A stretch of DNA of 64,000 bases, taken from Psychrobacter sp. 72-O-c. GTDB lineage: Bacteria; Pseudomonadota; Gammaproteobacteria; Pseudomonadales; Moraxellaceae. The stretch covers positions 62,001 through 126,000 of the forward strand of contig NZ_CAJHBI010000001.1 of assembly GCF_904846605.1 (NCBI RefSeq), written 5' to 3'. The translations under genes were made by a program, and so were the position numbers. The first letter of the stretch is position 1, and each line of letters begins with the position of its first letter. Under the pieces are notes generated by a model, which saw only the letters and a list, made by a program, of their open reading frames with translations, was not told the origin of the DNA and ran no database searches. Shown in pieces: positions 1 to 9,805 of this stretch.

Positions 1-1
1 T

Positions 2-841
2 GAAAGCGAAGTAGATGATTATATACGCGATTTTCGTTTTGATGGCTTTGAGATGACTGAGCAAGACCGGCTTGATCGCCGTATGTATTTCCAAGAGCTG
101 GTACGCTTGCAACGTGAGCTGATTAAATTACAAGATTGGGTGGTTGATCGCGGTGAGCGTATCGTAGTGATATTCGAAGGCCGTGACTCTGCCGGTAAGG
201 GCGGTGCGATCAAACGCATTACCCAGCGACTAAATCCACGAGTTTGCAGAGTAGCGGCTCTACCTGCACCAACAGAGCGCGAGCAGTCGCAATGGTATTT
301 TCAACGTTATGTAGCCCACTTGCCAGCAGCTGGCGAGATCGTGCTGTTTGATCGCAGCTGGTACAACCGCGTTGGCGTTGAGCGAGTAATGGGATTTTGT
401 ACCGATGAGCAGTACGAGGAGTTTTTTCAATCGGTGCCCGAGTTTGAGCGCATGCTAGTACGCTCTGGTATCCGCTTGGTAAAGTATTGGTTTTCGATCA
501 CCGATGATGAGCAGCATTCGCGCTTTATGAGTAGGATTCATGACCCACTTAAGCAGTGGAAACTGTCGGCAATGGACTTGCAATCTCGTCGACGCTGGGA
601 GGATTATACTAAGGCGAAAGAGACCATGTTTGAGCGTACCCATATTCCCGAAGCGCCGTGGTGGGTAGTTGAGGGTAATAGTAAAAAACGTGCGCGCCTA
701 AACTGTATCGCTCATCTGCTTGAGCAGATACCCTATAAAGAGGTGCCGCGTGAAGAGGTAGAGTTGCCAGATCGCAAACGTGATGATGAGTACTATCGCG
801 AGCCTATTCCGGACGATATGTATGTGCCCCCACGTTATTAA
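2..841 (+). CDS. ppk2: Polyphosphate kinase 2 (PPK2), 5' end cut by window
   Basis: PPK2 transfers phosphate between polyphosphate and nucleoside diphosphates or monophosphates in the cytoplasm. The reading frame is open from base 2 with no stop, so the true start probably lies left of the window; the first in-window ATG is at 53. Visible hallmarks are the Walker A motif GRDSAGKGG, the Walker B-like FDRSWYNR, and the lid-region stretch around EDYTKAKE followed by PWWVVEGNSKKRARLN. This is a single PPK2 domain, as in short bacterial PPK2 enzymes. It converges on pilZ, with a long inverted repeat between the two genes. Family assignment is secure; substrate preference (GDP, ADP or AMP) cannot be read from the sequence. 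Confidence 0.93.
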   Translation, partial: ESEVDDYIRDFRFDGFEMTEQDRLDRRMYFQELVRLQRELIKLQDWVVDRGERIVVIFEGRDSAGKGGAIKRITQRLNPRVCRVAALPAPTEREQSQWYFQRYVAHLPAAGEIVLFDRSWYNRVGVERVMGFCTDEQYEEFFQSVPEFERMLVRSGIRLVKYWFSITDDEQHSRFMSRIHDPLKQWKLSAMDLQSRRRWEDYTKAKETMFERTHIPEAPWWVVEGNSKKRARLNCIAHLLEQIPYKEVPREEVELPDRKRDDEYYREPIPDDMYVPPRY

Positions 842-878
842 AGGGAGCTACTACCAGAATATTATGACGATATAATAT

Positions 879-974
879 ATACCATTGCCAAAAACTAAAG
901 AAGACAAGTGCAGGCATTACAATGAGTAGGCTTAACGAGTCTGACACTCTTAGCTTACTCTTTGGCAATGGTAT
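879..974. terminator. Nested inverted repeat between convergent ppk2 and pilZ
   Basis: A perfect 14-bp inverted repeat (ATACCATTGCCAAA at 879-892, its complement at 961-974) encloses a second imperfect pair beginning GAGTAGGCTTA and ending TAGCTTACTC. The whole 96 bp can fold into one long hairpin. The right arm touches the pilZ stop codon, so it probably serves as a two-way transcription end. It lacks a clear T-tract and could also be a small mobile repeat. Confidence 0.5.
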
Positions 975-1321
975 TACATAGTATAAGTAGACTGCAAACC
1001 ATCAATTTTACCGACTAATAAGCGTTCAACTTCGTTCTTGATTCTTTGTCCTGCGACATCAGTGCCCATCTGTACGGCAAAACCTACTGGACGACTGGCT
1101 TGGGCTTTTTGATTGATCCAGACCACCTTACCATTCATTGGTAAGCGTTCACTGGAATTGGGCAGCGTAACGGCAATAAACACCTCATCACCCAGCTGCT
1201 GAACGCGGTTAGAGGGAACAAACAAGGCGCCATTACTTATAAAAGATAAGTAGCTGGCATATAACGTTGCGACATCTTCAATATGACAGGTAACAATCCC
1301 GCCACGTCCTGGCATTGCCAT
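974..1321 (-). CDS. pilZ: Type IV pilus PilZ protein
   Basis: A 115-aa single-domain PilZ protein needed in related bacteria for type IV pilus assembly. The N-terminal stretch GGIVTCHIEDVATLYASYL, the ISNGALFVPSN segment and GDEVFIAVTLP match the pilus-type PilZ pattern. The canonical c-di-GMP RxxxR motif is absent, as in the original PilZ subgroup, so it probably does not bind c-di-GMP by that motif. It lies 51 bp downstream of holB in the same direction, the classic holB-pilZ pairing of Pseudomonas and Acinetobacter. ATG start. Confidence 0.9.
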   Translation of the reverse strand: MAMPGRGGIVTCHIEDVATLYASYLSFISNGALFVPSNRVQQLGDEVFIAVTLPNSSERLPMNGKVVWINQKAQASRPVGFAVQMGTDVAGQRIKNEVERLLVGKIDGLQSTYTM

Positions 1322-1372
1322 GATCCGCTCCTTAGATTAAATATGTTTATAAGTACGTTACAGTCAGTTCAA

Positions 1373-2512
1373 CTACAGAAGCGCCAAATCTTGCATTAGC
1401 TTATCATAGCCAAATTTTTCTTGCACATTTTGTTGTAGTGACATTTTCGTCTGTTGTAAGCTAGTTGCTAATGCCTCTAACGCGCTATCGGAAGGTTGAT
1501 AGTCTTTTAGTGCTGCCAACAAATTGACATCTTTTTGTACCGCCTTAAGCCCCAAACAGACACGCCGGATATCGAGTAACATCAGCTCGGACAACTTGAT
1601 AAATTCTGCGATACTGAGCTGGTTTTGCCAATAGTCGCTTGCTGCCACACTACTACGTTTGCCACTACGTAGCGCTTGCCACGTGGTCAACCACAGTGCA
1701 CGTTTGCTATACCATGCTGCCTGAGCTAAATCGATGGCCGCTAAAGGAGCGCCATTTGCCAATTGTAACAGCTGCTCAATCGCCTCAGTACCAACAGCTT
1801 CACGGTTGACAGTGCTACCCAACGCCTGGGTGACATACTCCAGTGCAACCATGGCATCAATAGATTGCAGTGCCAGCTGCTGGACACGGCTTTTAATAGT
1901 CGGTAGGAGCTGCGCAGGAGTATCACTAATAAGAAAAAGGTGGACTTGCGATTGCGGCTCTTCTAGGGTCTTGAGTAGAGCATTAGCGGCGGCAATGGTC
2001 ATTTGCTCAGCGTGGTCTAACACACAAATTCGCATCCCTCGCCCGCCTTGATAGATAAAAGGCTGCAATGCACGGATGTCATCAACCTTTATCGTCAGCG
2101 CGGCATTGCTTACTGATTTGGCAGACTTTTTATCTGATTTACTCTTTTTTGTGGTGCTGCTTGATGCTTCCCTGCTATTAGCATGGTCGGCACTGATTGG
2201 CATAGTGATAATAGGCAACACTTGCAAGCTTGGATGAGTACCAGATCTGAGCCATTGACAGCTGTCGCAATCGCCACAGGCACCTAAGGGATGACTGCTA
2301 CGTTCGTGACATAACAACCATGCCACTAATCGCCAAACAAACGCACGCTTGCCCATCCCTTGCATACCCGCAGCCAGCAGTGCATGCGGTAATGACTGCG
2401 GCGGTGTTAATACTCGATTAGTAAGCTGTGTCCATAATGCTTGCTGCCACGGTAATAGAGGCGCAAAATAGATACTATCTGTCATACTCGTTGTATCTGT
2501 CATGTCACTCAC
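1373..2512 (-). CDS. holB: DNA polymerase III delta' subunit
   Basis: Clamp-loader delta' subunit of the replicase (379 aa). It begins with an AAA-type fold (AAGMQGMGKRAFVWRL, a degenerate P-loop as expected for delta'). A zinc-binding cluster follows (CHERSSHPLGACGDCDSC), then sensor-like segments such as LLKTLEEPQ and LFLISDTPAQLLPTIKSR, where SRVQQL corresponds to the family SRC region. A Ser/Lys-rich insertion of about 35 residues follows the zinc module (near residues 106-140) and is not typical of the family. Located between kdsB and pilZ on the same strand, 96 bp downstream of kdsB. Confidence 0.92.
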   Translation of the reverse strand: MSDMTDTTSMTDSIYFAPLLPWQQALWTQLTNRVLTPPQSLPHALLAAGMQGMGKRAFVWRLVAWLLCHERSSHPLGACGDCDSCQWLRSGTHPSLQVLPIITMPISADHANSREASSSTTKKSKSDKKSAKSVSNAALTIKVDDIRALQPFIYQGGRGMRICVLDHAEQMTIAAANALLKTLEEPQSQVHLFLISDTPAQLLPTIKSRVQQLALQSIDAMVALEYVTQALGSTVNREAVGTEAIEQLLQLANGAPLAAIDLAQAAWYSKRALWLTTWQALRSGKRSSVAASDYWQNQLSIAEFIKLSELMLLDIRRVCLGLKAVQKDVNLLAALKDYQPSDSALEALATSLQQTKMSLQQNVQEKFGYDKLMQDLALL

Positions 2513-2608
2513 ACTTACTGCTCCATAACTTGATAGGCACTTGGAATTCTCAATAATTTTAAAACTTATCTCAAGAACATAGCTTAGCTTAACTTATACT
2601 TAGGCTAT

Positions 2609-3463
2609 TTATTTTATGTCGCTTCGAAATTCAGTTAAGCTCATAGCATTTAAACGGTCTAAATCTTCTTGAGTATCTACGCCTGCCGGTAACTGAAGCG
2701 CGGCCGCAGCGATAGCAATATTACCGCCATTTTCTAAAATCCGTAATTGCTCTAAGCTCTCAAGCATCTCAAGTGGCGTTTGGGGCCAGTGGACAAACTG
2801 CTGTAATAAGCTAACCCGGTAAGCATATAAGCCTAAGTGTCGATAGGCATGCTTTGGCGGTGGCAATTGTGATAGCTCTTTTGTTGATAAACCCTGACTC
2901 TTGCTTTCCATAGCCAGTGCTACATCACGATCGCAGGGTATAGGCGCACGGCTAAAATAGAGCGCGCGTTGCTGCTTGTCATGAGTTTGACTAACCACTT
3001 TAACTACCGATGGACACATAAAGGTATGATAATCGTCAATAGATTCATATAAAGTCGCCATGACGCTACCGCTATCTTGTACCAATAAGGTCTTGACCTG
3101 TTCTAATAGCAGCGGCGGTATTAATGGCTCATCGCCTTGCATATTGACCACGATATCATGATCTGCCCAGCCCTTAATTGCGGCGACCTCAGCTAAGCGA
3201 TCTGTACCTGATGCGTGGTCAGCGCGCGTCATTACTACCTCATATCCGGCATCCATACATACCTTAGCAATACGCTCATCATCAGTGGCAATACACATAT
3301 CATCGGCAAAATGGGCCACCTGCGCCTTTTCAGCTACCCAAAGTATCATGGGCTTACCGTGAATGTGCAATAGCGGCTTGCCAGGTAGACGTGTGCTTTT
3401 AAAACGCGCAGGAATGACAATATGAGTTTTGGCGGGCGTTACTGATGTTACGGCTGACGACAT
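2609..3463 (-). CDS. kdsB: 3-deoxy-manno-octulosonate cytidylyltransferase (CMP-Kdo synthetase)
   Basis: KdsB activates Kdo with CTP to give CMP-Kdo for the LPS inner core in the cytoplasm. The 284-aa protein begins with the nucleotide-binding signature [15 protein letters not shown], followed by ATDDERI and NMQGDEPLI, all diagnostic. A short insertion around [19 protein letters not shown], absent from many homologues, explains the slightly greater length. It sits downstream of lpxK (57 bp gap), so lipid A and Kdo genes are grouped. ATG start at 3463. Confidence 0.95.
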   Translation of the reverse strand: MSSAVTSVTPAKTHIVIPARFKSTRLPGKPLLHIHGKPMILWVAEKAQVAHFADDMCIATDDERIAKVCMDAGYEVVMTRADHASGTDRLAEVAAIKGWADHDIVVNMQGDEPLIPPLLLEQVKTLLVQDSGSVMATLYESIDDYHTFMCPSVVKVVSQTHDKQQRALYFSRAPIPCDRDVALAMESKSQGLSTKELSQLPPPKHAYRHLGLYAYRVSLLQQFVHWPQTPLEMLESLEQLRILENGGNIAIAAAALQLPAGVDTQEDLDRLNAMSLTEFRSDIK

Positions 3464-3520
3464 GATTAATTCCTATAATAAGTCATACAAATAGCTCATA
3501 TTAAGAACTTATACAAAATT

Positions 3521-4735
3521 CTAGGTCGTGCTTATTGTGCTCTCTTTATCACTCTCAATGTGAATACCCAAAGTCGTTAATTGCTGATGTAGTTCATGAT
3601 AGCAACCATCAGATAACACCGCTGTCACTGGCAATACCCATAGCCTGCTTATTAGTTCTTTGTAATCATCGTTGAGCGCTTGCTTAGTTTTGGCTTCCAA
3701 CGATAATTCATTTATTAGTAGGGTCTTTATTTTTACCGCATCTTTGCTAGTGACGATGATTGGGTGCTGGGTATATTGCAACAGCTCAGCAAGGCTAAAA
3801 TCATAATGATCAGGATAAGAGTGCGGGATAACGTCAAAGCCAAGCGTGCTGAGCGTATTAAAAAACCGCTGCGGATAGCCAATACCGCTAACCGCATGGA
3901 CTTGACTGCCTTTAGTTGGTGCTGATTTATCAATTGACACTATCTTATCAGTTAATATCTTACTATCACTTAGCAGTTCGTTATTCACCTGAACACTAGA
4001 TAATAAAGGTTGCCATAAAAGTTGTAAGCTATCTGGCTGTAACTGCATGGTTAAACGCGTACTTAAAGATTGATCGTTGTATTGATGGCCATATTTTTGA
4101 TTGGCAGGCGTTACTGTGCTATTGGTTTTTTCATGATAGATCACATTAGCATTTTTTAGCCGCGACATTGGTTCCCGTAAAAATCCTGTCGGTAGCAGCT
4201 GCTGATTACCAAAACCGCGTGCCGTATCTACCACAATCCATTCAATATCTCGTTGCAACGCATAATGCTGTAAGCCATCATCCGCTATTATCAGCTGTAA
4301 ATCAGGGTACGCAGCTAATAGCATAGTAATCGCTTGCTTACGATCGGGGCATACCGCCATCGCCGCGCCGGTCATATTAACAATCAAGCAGGGTTCATCA
4401 CCAACTTCACTAGGTACACTATCTGCAGTGACTAATGCTGGCATTTTGTTACTATCACCACCATAGCCGCGACTAATGACCCCGACCTTTACCCCATGCT
4501 GCTGTAAATAACTGACCAAAGCTATAATTAGTGGCGTTTTACCACTGCCACCGACCGTAATATTACCGATTACCATCACAGCAGTGGGCGCACGATAGCT
4601 GGAAAATAACCCCGTTTTGTAGGCCTGACGCCGCAACATCATTAGCAAACTATATAGCCAGCTAAAAGGCAGTAATAGCCATAACCAAGCAGCTTGACGT
4701 TGCCATGCACGGGTCATTGTCGTTTCAATGCTCAT
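3521..4735 (-). CDS. lpxK: Tetraacyldisaccharide 4'-kinase
   Basis: LpxK phosphorylates the lipid A disaccharide precursor at the inner-membrane face. The 404-aa protein has an N-terminal hydrophobic anchor (about residues 15-34), a P-loop GNITVGGSGKTPLI (about 57-70), the segment VISRGYGG, and DDGLQHYALQRD with the family DDGxQH motif. It is longer than the E. coli enzyme because of a variable insertion (about residues 205-270). Its neighbours msbA and kdsB act in the same LPS route, matching the usual msbA-lpxK linkage. Confidence 0.95.
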   Translation of the reverse strand: MSIETTMTRAWQRQAAWLWLLLPFSWLYSLLMMLRRQAYKTGLFSSYRAPTAVMVIGNITVGGSGKTPLIIALVSYLQQHGVKVGVISRGYGGDSNKMPALVTADSVPSEVGDEPCLIVNMTGAAMAVCPDRKQAITMLLAAYPDLQLIIADDGLQHYALQRDIEWIVVDTARGFGNQQLLPTGFLREPMSRLKNANVIYHEKTNSTVTPANQKYGHQYNDQSLSTRLTMQLQPDSLQLLWQPLLSSVQVNNELLSDSKILTDKIVSIDKSAPTKGSQVHAVSGIGYPQRFFNTLSTLGFDVIPHSYPDHYDFSLAELLQYTQHPIIVTSKDAVKIKTLLINELSLEAKTKQALNDDYKELISRLWVLPVTAVLSDGCYHELHQQLTTLGIHIESDKESTISTT

Positions 4736-4912
4736 GGGCTACCACTTCACCTATCATTGCTTAATTATGGATTATTGTACTGTCATTTATTAGAAATTTG
4801 ACCACGCGTCTTTATTTAGCAGCTTTTAAATTATCTGACGTTTAAAAGACTATTTATTACTTAACGGTCCTTTAATAACTGGCTATTCAATCGTTTTATC
4901 AAAAGCAAAAAG

Positions 4913-6700
4913 CTACTCAAAATCTCTTTCATACATTTGCGCGTAATGACCTTGCTTTTGCATCAGTTCGCTATGCGTACCAATCTCGACAATCTGGCCG
5001 CCATTCATCACTGCGATGCGGTCGGCGGATTCAATAGTGGTTAAGCGATGAGCAATGACTAAGGTCGTGCGATTTTTCATGACATTATCGAGGGCTTGCT
5101 GGATGAAATATTCAGACTCATTATCAAGCGCGCTGGTGGCCTCATCTAAGATTAAAATGGGCGCGTCTTTTAGAAGAGCACGAGCGATAGATAAACGCTG
5201 ACGCTGTCCACCAGACAGCTGAAGACCTTCCGCGCCAATCTCACTCTGATAGCCGTGCGGCATTTTCATAATGAAGTCATGAGCAAAAGCATCTTTAGCT
5301 GCAAGCTCAACTTCAACCTGTGTTTTTTGCGCTAAGCTACCATAAGCAATATTATTAAATACGGTGGTGTTAAACAGTACCACTTGCTGATTGACCATCG
5401 CAATCTGCGAACGCAAACTCTCTAAAGTAATGTCCTCAATCGGCATACCGTCCATCGTAATTTGCCCTGAAGAAGTGGTTAGGGTGCGCGTTAGTAAGTT
5501 CACTAAAGACGACTTACCGGCACCACTACGACCAACCAATGCGACGGTTTCGCCTGCCCGTATGTCTAAGTTAAAGTCTTGTAAGGCCACAGTCGAGTCT
5601 GGGTAGACCAAGCTGACATTCTCCAAATGAATCGCGCCTGATAGGGCCGGATTAAGTTTCCCTGTGTCCTCTTCTTCAGGCTCGTCGATGAGCGCAAATA
5701 TAGACTCACCAGCAGCAATACCTTTTTGCAATTTTTGATTAACATCCGTCAACGAGCGCACCGGCTTGCTGAGCAAACCTGCCGCCGCAATATAAGAGAT
5801 GAACTCACCTGCTGAGATGTTATCAATGACTGCAGGACGTAGCGCAAGCCACACCACTACGGCCATCGCAATTGCCATCAATAGCTGTACCGCTGGCGTA
5901 TTAATGCTGTTAGTAACGACTACCTTCATGCCTTGGCGTAGGTTCTTTTTTGAAGTAGCGTCAAAACGCTTCGCTTCATAAGCTTGCCCGCCATAATTTT
6001 TGACCACCTGATAACCGCCAATCACCTCATTAGTGATGTGACTGACATCACCCATAGTTTCTTGGATGCCCTTTGACAGTTTGAGATAGCGCCTAGAGGC
6101 AATACGAATCAGCCATAATATTGGCGGTAACACTAAAAATAAAATTAAGGTCAAACGCCAATTGCTATACAGCAAAAAGCCCATCAAAGCTAAGACCGTT
6201 AAACCATCACGCAACAAGGTCTTCAACGAGTCGGTACTGGCAGCGGTCACCTGCTCCACATCAAAGATAAGCTTAGAAGATATCGTACCTGCTGGATTGG
6301 CTAAATAGAACGAACTCGGTAAGCGCAGTAGTTTATTAAATACCTGCACCCGCAGCTCATAAACCAGATTCCGCGATACTAAGGCCGTATAGTAGTTACC
6401 TAAAAAGCTACCCACACCGCGCACAAAGAATAGCGCGATAATAATGAATGGAAATAAATCTTGCTTGCTTTGGTCGTTTTGGTTGATAGCGTCAGTGATG
6501 TATTGCAATAATTTAGCAATCCAAATCTCGGTTCCCGCATTGATGGCAAAACCGACAACGGTTAGCATCAGCGCCCACCAGTACGGCTTTAGATAGCTCA
6601 GCAAACGCAGTAAGGTCTTGTGCTTAGGTGGACTAAGTGGCGGTGCTGGTGTTTTTTTAATAGAAGTCTTTGTAGAGTCAGATTGACGAGCTTGGCTCAT
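4913..6700 (-). CDS. msbA: Lipid A export ABC transporter, permease/ATPase
   Basis: MsbA flips the lipid A core across the inner membrane. The protein is a half-transporter of 595 aa: six membrane segments, then an ATPase domain with Walker A GRSGAGKSSL, signature LSGGQRQR, Walker B ILILDEATSALD and the switch histidine in LVIAHRLTT. The frame is open upstream to 6790, but I choose the ATG at 6700 because a GAGG ribosome-binding sequence precedes it at normal spacing and the extra 30 residues look non-coding. It lies upstream of lpxK and downstream of exbD. Confidence 0.93.
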   Translation of the reverse strand: MSQARQSDSTKTSIKKTPAPPLSPPKHKTLLRLLSYLKPYWWALMLTVVGFAINAGTEIWIAKLLQYITDAINQNDQSKQDLFPFIIIALFFVRGVGSFLGNYYTALVSRNLVYELRVQVFNKLLRLPSSFYLANPAGTISSKLIFDVEQVTAASTDSLKTLLRDGLTVLALMGFLLYSNWRLTLILFLVLPPILWLIRIASRRYLKLSKGIQETMGDVSHITNEVIGGYQVVKNYGGQAYEAKRFDATSKKNLRQGMKVVVTNSINTPAVQLLMAIAMAVVVWLALRPAVIDNISAGEFISYIAAAGLLSKPVRSLTDVNQKLQKGIAAGESIFALIDEPEEEDTGKLNPALSGAIHLENVSLVYPDSTVALQDFNLDIRAGETVALVGRSGAGKSSLVNLLTRTLTTSSGQITMDGMPIEDITLESLRSQIAMVNQQVVLFNTTVFNNIAYGSLAQKTQVEVELAAKDAFAHDFIMKMPHGYQSEIGAEGLQLSGGQRQRLSIARALLKDAPILILDEATSALDNESEYFIQQALDNVMKNRTTLVIAHRLTTIESADRIAVMNGGQIVEIGTHSELMQKQGHYAQMYERDFE

Positions 6701-6948
6701 AAAAGCCTCAATTCGGATATAAATACGTGAGTTTTTCACACTTAGAGCGTGGCGGTATATAACGTCAGTAGCATGCGTATAAAACAGCAATACAAGACGT
6801 TTTGATCAACGGTTTAAATACGACAGTTGACCGCAGTAATGGGCGATAAAGTATAGCATTTTGTTATTAAGAGTATCTGTACTGGAATGATGTAGCATTT
6901 GGACAGTTCGCTCCAACCACAAAATCGCTCATAAAACCCAAACGAAAA

Positions 6949-7380
6949 TTATTGTGGTAAAGTCTGGCCGAGTGGTACCACTGTACTGATATTTAGATTT
7001 AAAAACCCCAGTTTACCAGCGATATCCATCACCCGCACTACCGATTGGTGAGTCGCGTTGGCATCCGCGGCAATAACAAACAGCATGTCACGATTGCTGC
7101 CCGCCTCTTGCTGTAGCATATTGGTCAGCTCAGCCTCACTACTACTAGCGAGGCTAATACCGTTAACCAGATAGCTGCCATCTTCTTGCACAGCCACCTC
7201 AATACTGTCCTTTTGCTCCATCTGTGCCACACCCTCAGCTTCAGGAAGGATAATATTTAAGCGGCTAAAATGATTAAACGAGGTCGCAAGCAGCAAGAAT
7301 ATAATCAAAAACAACAAGCAATCAATCATTGGGGTCAGATTAATTTCAAGTGGCTCGACGGTAGGTTTTCTAAAGCGCAT
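6949..7380 (-). CDS. exbD: ExbD/TolR-family proton-channel protein
   Basis: A 143-aa bitopic inner-membrane protein that pairs with ExbB to use proton motive force. The short cytoplasmic N-terminus is followed by the pore helix with the family signature INLTPMIDCLLFL, including the conserved aspartate (residue 20), then a periplasmic domain. The frame stays open to 7473, but the upstream part is encoded by an inverted-repeat element, so the true start is the ATG at 7380 (MRFRKPTVEPLE). ExbB is 231 bp upstream, an unusually wide gap for this pair. Association with msbA suggests envelope-related energising, but the partner is not visible. Confidence 0.88.
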   Translation of the reverse strand: MRFRKPTVEPLEINLTPMIDCLLFLIIFLLLATSFNHFSRLNIILPEAEGVAQMEQKDSIEVAVQEDGSYLVNGISLASSSEAELTNMLQQEAGSNRDMLFVIAADANATHQSVVRVMDIAGKLGFLNLNISTVVPLGQTLPQ

Positions 7381-7396
7381 AGCAGTCTCTTCAATG

Positions 7397-7543
7397 TATA
7401 GTTGAGCGCCTTTAAAACGAATACAGTATGGCTGGGAGAAATTTTCGAAGCCTCTGGGTTGCCGCAATCGCACAGCAGGCTAGAAAATTTTTACCCGCTA
7501 TACGAAATCATATGTGTATCCATTTTATTTGGTACTGACTATA
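7397..7543. mobile_element. MITE-like inverted-repeat element, copy 1 (between exbB and exbD)
   Basis: A ~147-bp non-coding element with imperfect terminal inverted repeats (TATAGTTGA at the left, TGACTATA at the right). It shares most of its left half with the element at 16810-16957, including CAGTATGGCTGGGAGAAAT. No ORF of its own is seen. It ends 17 bp before the exbD start codon and splits an otherwise tight gene pair. Which transposase mobilised it is not visible here. Confidence 0.7.
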
Positions 7544-7611
7544 CCTAATAGGATATGTCTAATACAATTATCAGCATCAATAGACAGCTATTAAAAAGTA
7601 ACCGTCGGATT

Positions 7612-8325
7612 TTAATCTAGACCTACTGTGTCACTGAAGCGCCTATCGTCTGAATCGCTATACAATGCTGAATTATGAGTGGAAATAGGTACGGATGGCT
7701 TATGAGCACTATCTAATAGCTGATAATCATATAAATCTTGAATCATAAGCCCTGCTTGAGTCTCAAACTGGGCATTAATATCAATAATACGACGCTGAAA
7801 ATAGCGATAGGCGACCAGCGCTGGTATCGCTACAATCATGCCCGCGGCAGTGGTGATCAAGGCTTGTGATACACCGGCTGCCAGCAACGTTGGATCCTGC
7901 ATTGCACCGTCGGTAATCGCCAAAAACGAAGATATAATCCCTAGTACCGTTCCCAATAATCCTAGCAGCGGCGCAATCGCACCTATGGTGCCCAGCATAT
8001 TAATATTCTTTTCTAACTGGTGAACTTGTACGCTGGCACGATTCTCCATATGCATGGTCATCGACTCTAGACCATATTGGCGATAGAGCAAACCGATCGC
8101 CAGAATATCACCCAGTGCGGTTTTTTCTTTGACGTTCATCAGCTGCGTACGCCCAATATCACCGTTTTCGCGCAAACGCGTAATCAGCTGTTCGCGTAAT
8201 CTAGCCGGCGCGATTTTATTGAACTGTAAGGTATGGCTACGCTCAATAATAATAACCAGAGCAACTATCGAGCACACAACAATAGGCGTCATCAGCCATC
8301 CGCCCGCTTTTACCAACTCCCACAT
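7612..8325 (-). CDS. exbB: ExbB/TolQ/MotA-family proton-channel protein
   Basis: A 237-aa inner-membrane protein forming the proton channel with ExbD. A first membrane helix lies at about residues 8-27 (WLMTPIVVCSIVALVIIIE). A cytoplasmic loop follows, then two C-terminal helices including LLGLLGTVLGIISSF and ALITTAAGMIVAIPALVAY, which carry the conserved Gly/Thr/Ala pattern of the family. An in-frame TTG at 8331 precedes the chosen ATG at 8325 (MWELVKAGG). The gene leads the exbB-exbD-msbA-lpxK-kdsB run. Whether it serves TonB or another partner is unknown, as no tonB gene is in the window. Confidence 0.88.
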   Translation of the reverse strand: MWELVKAGGWLMTPIVVCSIVALVIIIERSHTLQFNKIAPARLREQLITRLRENGDIGRTQLMNVKEKTALGDILAIGLLYRQYGLESMTMHMENRASVQVHQLEKNINMLGTIGAIAPLLGLLGTVLGIISSFLAITDGAMQDPTLLAAGVSQALITTAAGMIVAIPALVAYRYFQRRIIDINAQFETQAGLMIQDLYDYQLLDSAHKPSVPISTHNSALYSDSDDRRFSDTVGLD

Positions 8326-8460
8326 AAACAACTACTCTCTTTTATATTCTGGTAAAACAATACTACAAAATCGCTTAAAACCTAGAGGGTTATGGCGACT
8401 TGTTTATTATTGTGAGTAATACATTAGGCTAATAAAAGCAGACGAACAAATAAATAAACA

Positions 8461-9612
8461 TTAAGCCTGCGCTTCTAGATATTTAATTAAAGCGGCAAAC
8501 TCATCTTGATTGTGAAAAAATATCTCAACACTACCCTGACCGTCTTTTTTATGTTTAAGCTTTACCTCTGCCCCTAGCACATCTGTCAGACGCTGAGTTA
8601 AACGCTCAGCATCATGAGTCTGCGCTTGCTCAGTACGGCTAGCCTTCGGAGCGGGTTGTAAGATTGATTTGACTAATTTTTCAGCTTCACGGACGGTTAA
8701 GTTCCCATCAATGATTTTTTGAGCGATGATAGGCTGCTGTTCAGACGATAACGCTAACAGCGTCCGCGCATGACCCATATCCAGCGCACTAGCCGCCAGA
8801 TGATCTTTAACAGTATCGTGTAGCTGATTTAATCGTAATAAGTTCGATACCGTCGTCCGCGCCTTACCAACAACCTCAGCAATCATGGCATGACTCATAC
8901 CAAATTCAGTATGAAAGCGCTGTAATGCTGCGGCTTGCTCAATCACAGATAAGTCTTCACGTTGAATATTCTCGATCAGTGCCAGCGCGATGGCCAGCTC
9001 ATCAGATAGCGCACGTTCAATCGCTGGGATGACCGTTTTACCGGCCATTTTTGCGGCACGCCAGCGGCGTTCACCAGCAATAATTTCATGAGTAACGATC
9101 GCAGCGCTTTTGTCTTCGTTTGCTAGCAAGGGACGAATAACGATCGGTTGCATGACACCATGCTGTTCAATAGAAGAAGCCAACTCTGCAAGAGCCGTTT
9201 CGCTCATATCACGGCGCGGTTGATATTTACCCGCTTGCAGTCGCGTCACCTCTATTTGCACTAAGCTTATTTGATCTTCATTGCCGCTATTGTCTATACC
9301 GCTGCTACGGTTCCTAGTCCCATTACGGACCGATCGTGGCGGACGGCTACTCGAACCACTAGCTTCTTTAGCAAGCTTTTCATAAGATTTGTCACTGGCT
9401 TTTTCGCGAGAAATTCCGCGACTGGTTTTGGTAGGCTTATTTGCGTCCAAGGTCACTTCTGGTATTGACTCTGAGGCCGCATTTGACAAGGTGTCATCAT
9501 GCGCAACCGTATCATCTTGTAAGGCAGAGGCGGTAATTTTCTTTTCTTTTTTGATTGACCCTAGTAAGGCATCTAAACCTCGATTGGCAGCCAACCCTCG
9601 TTTCTTCGCCAT
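8461..9612 (-). CDS. parB: Chromosome-partitioning protein ParB
   Basis: ParB binds parS sites and loads the segregation complex. The 383-aa protein has an N-terminal conserved start (KKRGLAANRGLDALLG), a long low-complexity Ser/Lys/Arg linker to about residue 115, the CTP-binding ParB/Srx domain with GERRWRAAK and ENIQREDLSVIEQAAAL, a helix-turn-helix (MIAEVVGKARTTVSNLLRL) and a C-terminal dimerisation segment. The linker is longer than in most ParB proteins. It lies downstream of parA (193 bp gap) and rsmG on the same strand, the common gidB-parA-parB order. Confidence 0.95.
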   Translation of the reverse strand: MAKKRGLAANRGLDALLGSIKKEKKITASALQDDTVAHDDTLSNAASESIPEVTLDANKPTKTSRGISREKASDKSYEKLAKEASGSSSRPPRSVRNGTRNRSSGIDNSGNEDQISLVQIEVTRLQAGKYQPRRDMSETALAELASSIEQHGVMQPIVIRPLLANEDKSAAIVTHEIIAGERRWRAAKMAGKTVIPAIERALSDELAIALALIENIQREDLSVIEQAAALQRFHTEFGMSHAMIAEVVGKARTTVSNLLRLNQLHDTVKDHLAASALDMGHARTLLALSSEQQPIIAQKIIDGNLTVREAEKLVKSILQPAPKASRTEQAQTHDAERLTQRLTDVLGAEVKLKHKKDGQGSVEIFFHNQDEFAALIKYLEAQA

Positions 9613-9805
9613 GATTACCTATCCTCTAACGCTAAAATAAAAGCCAAATGATTGTTAATAAGTGCTTATTGGTGACTGTATTAATTAATAAATGCGAAGA
9701 TTAACACATGTACTGTTTAATAATTTATTGTTTAATCGTTGTTTAATCGATTTTTAGCATAATTTTTACAGAATACTGTTTTAGCCTATTGTTTTTAAAA
9801 TACTA

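Noticed and set aside
6701..6790. Longer MsbA N-terminus (30 extra residues)
   Set aside because: No ribosome site at 6790, while the ATG at 6700 has GAGG at proper spacing and gives the normal start of the family.
7381..7473. N-terminal extension of ExbD
   Set aside because: It is translated from the inverted-repeat element and is absent from the family; the ATG at 7380 gives the standard N-terminus.
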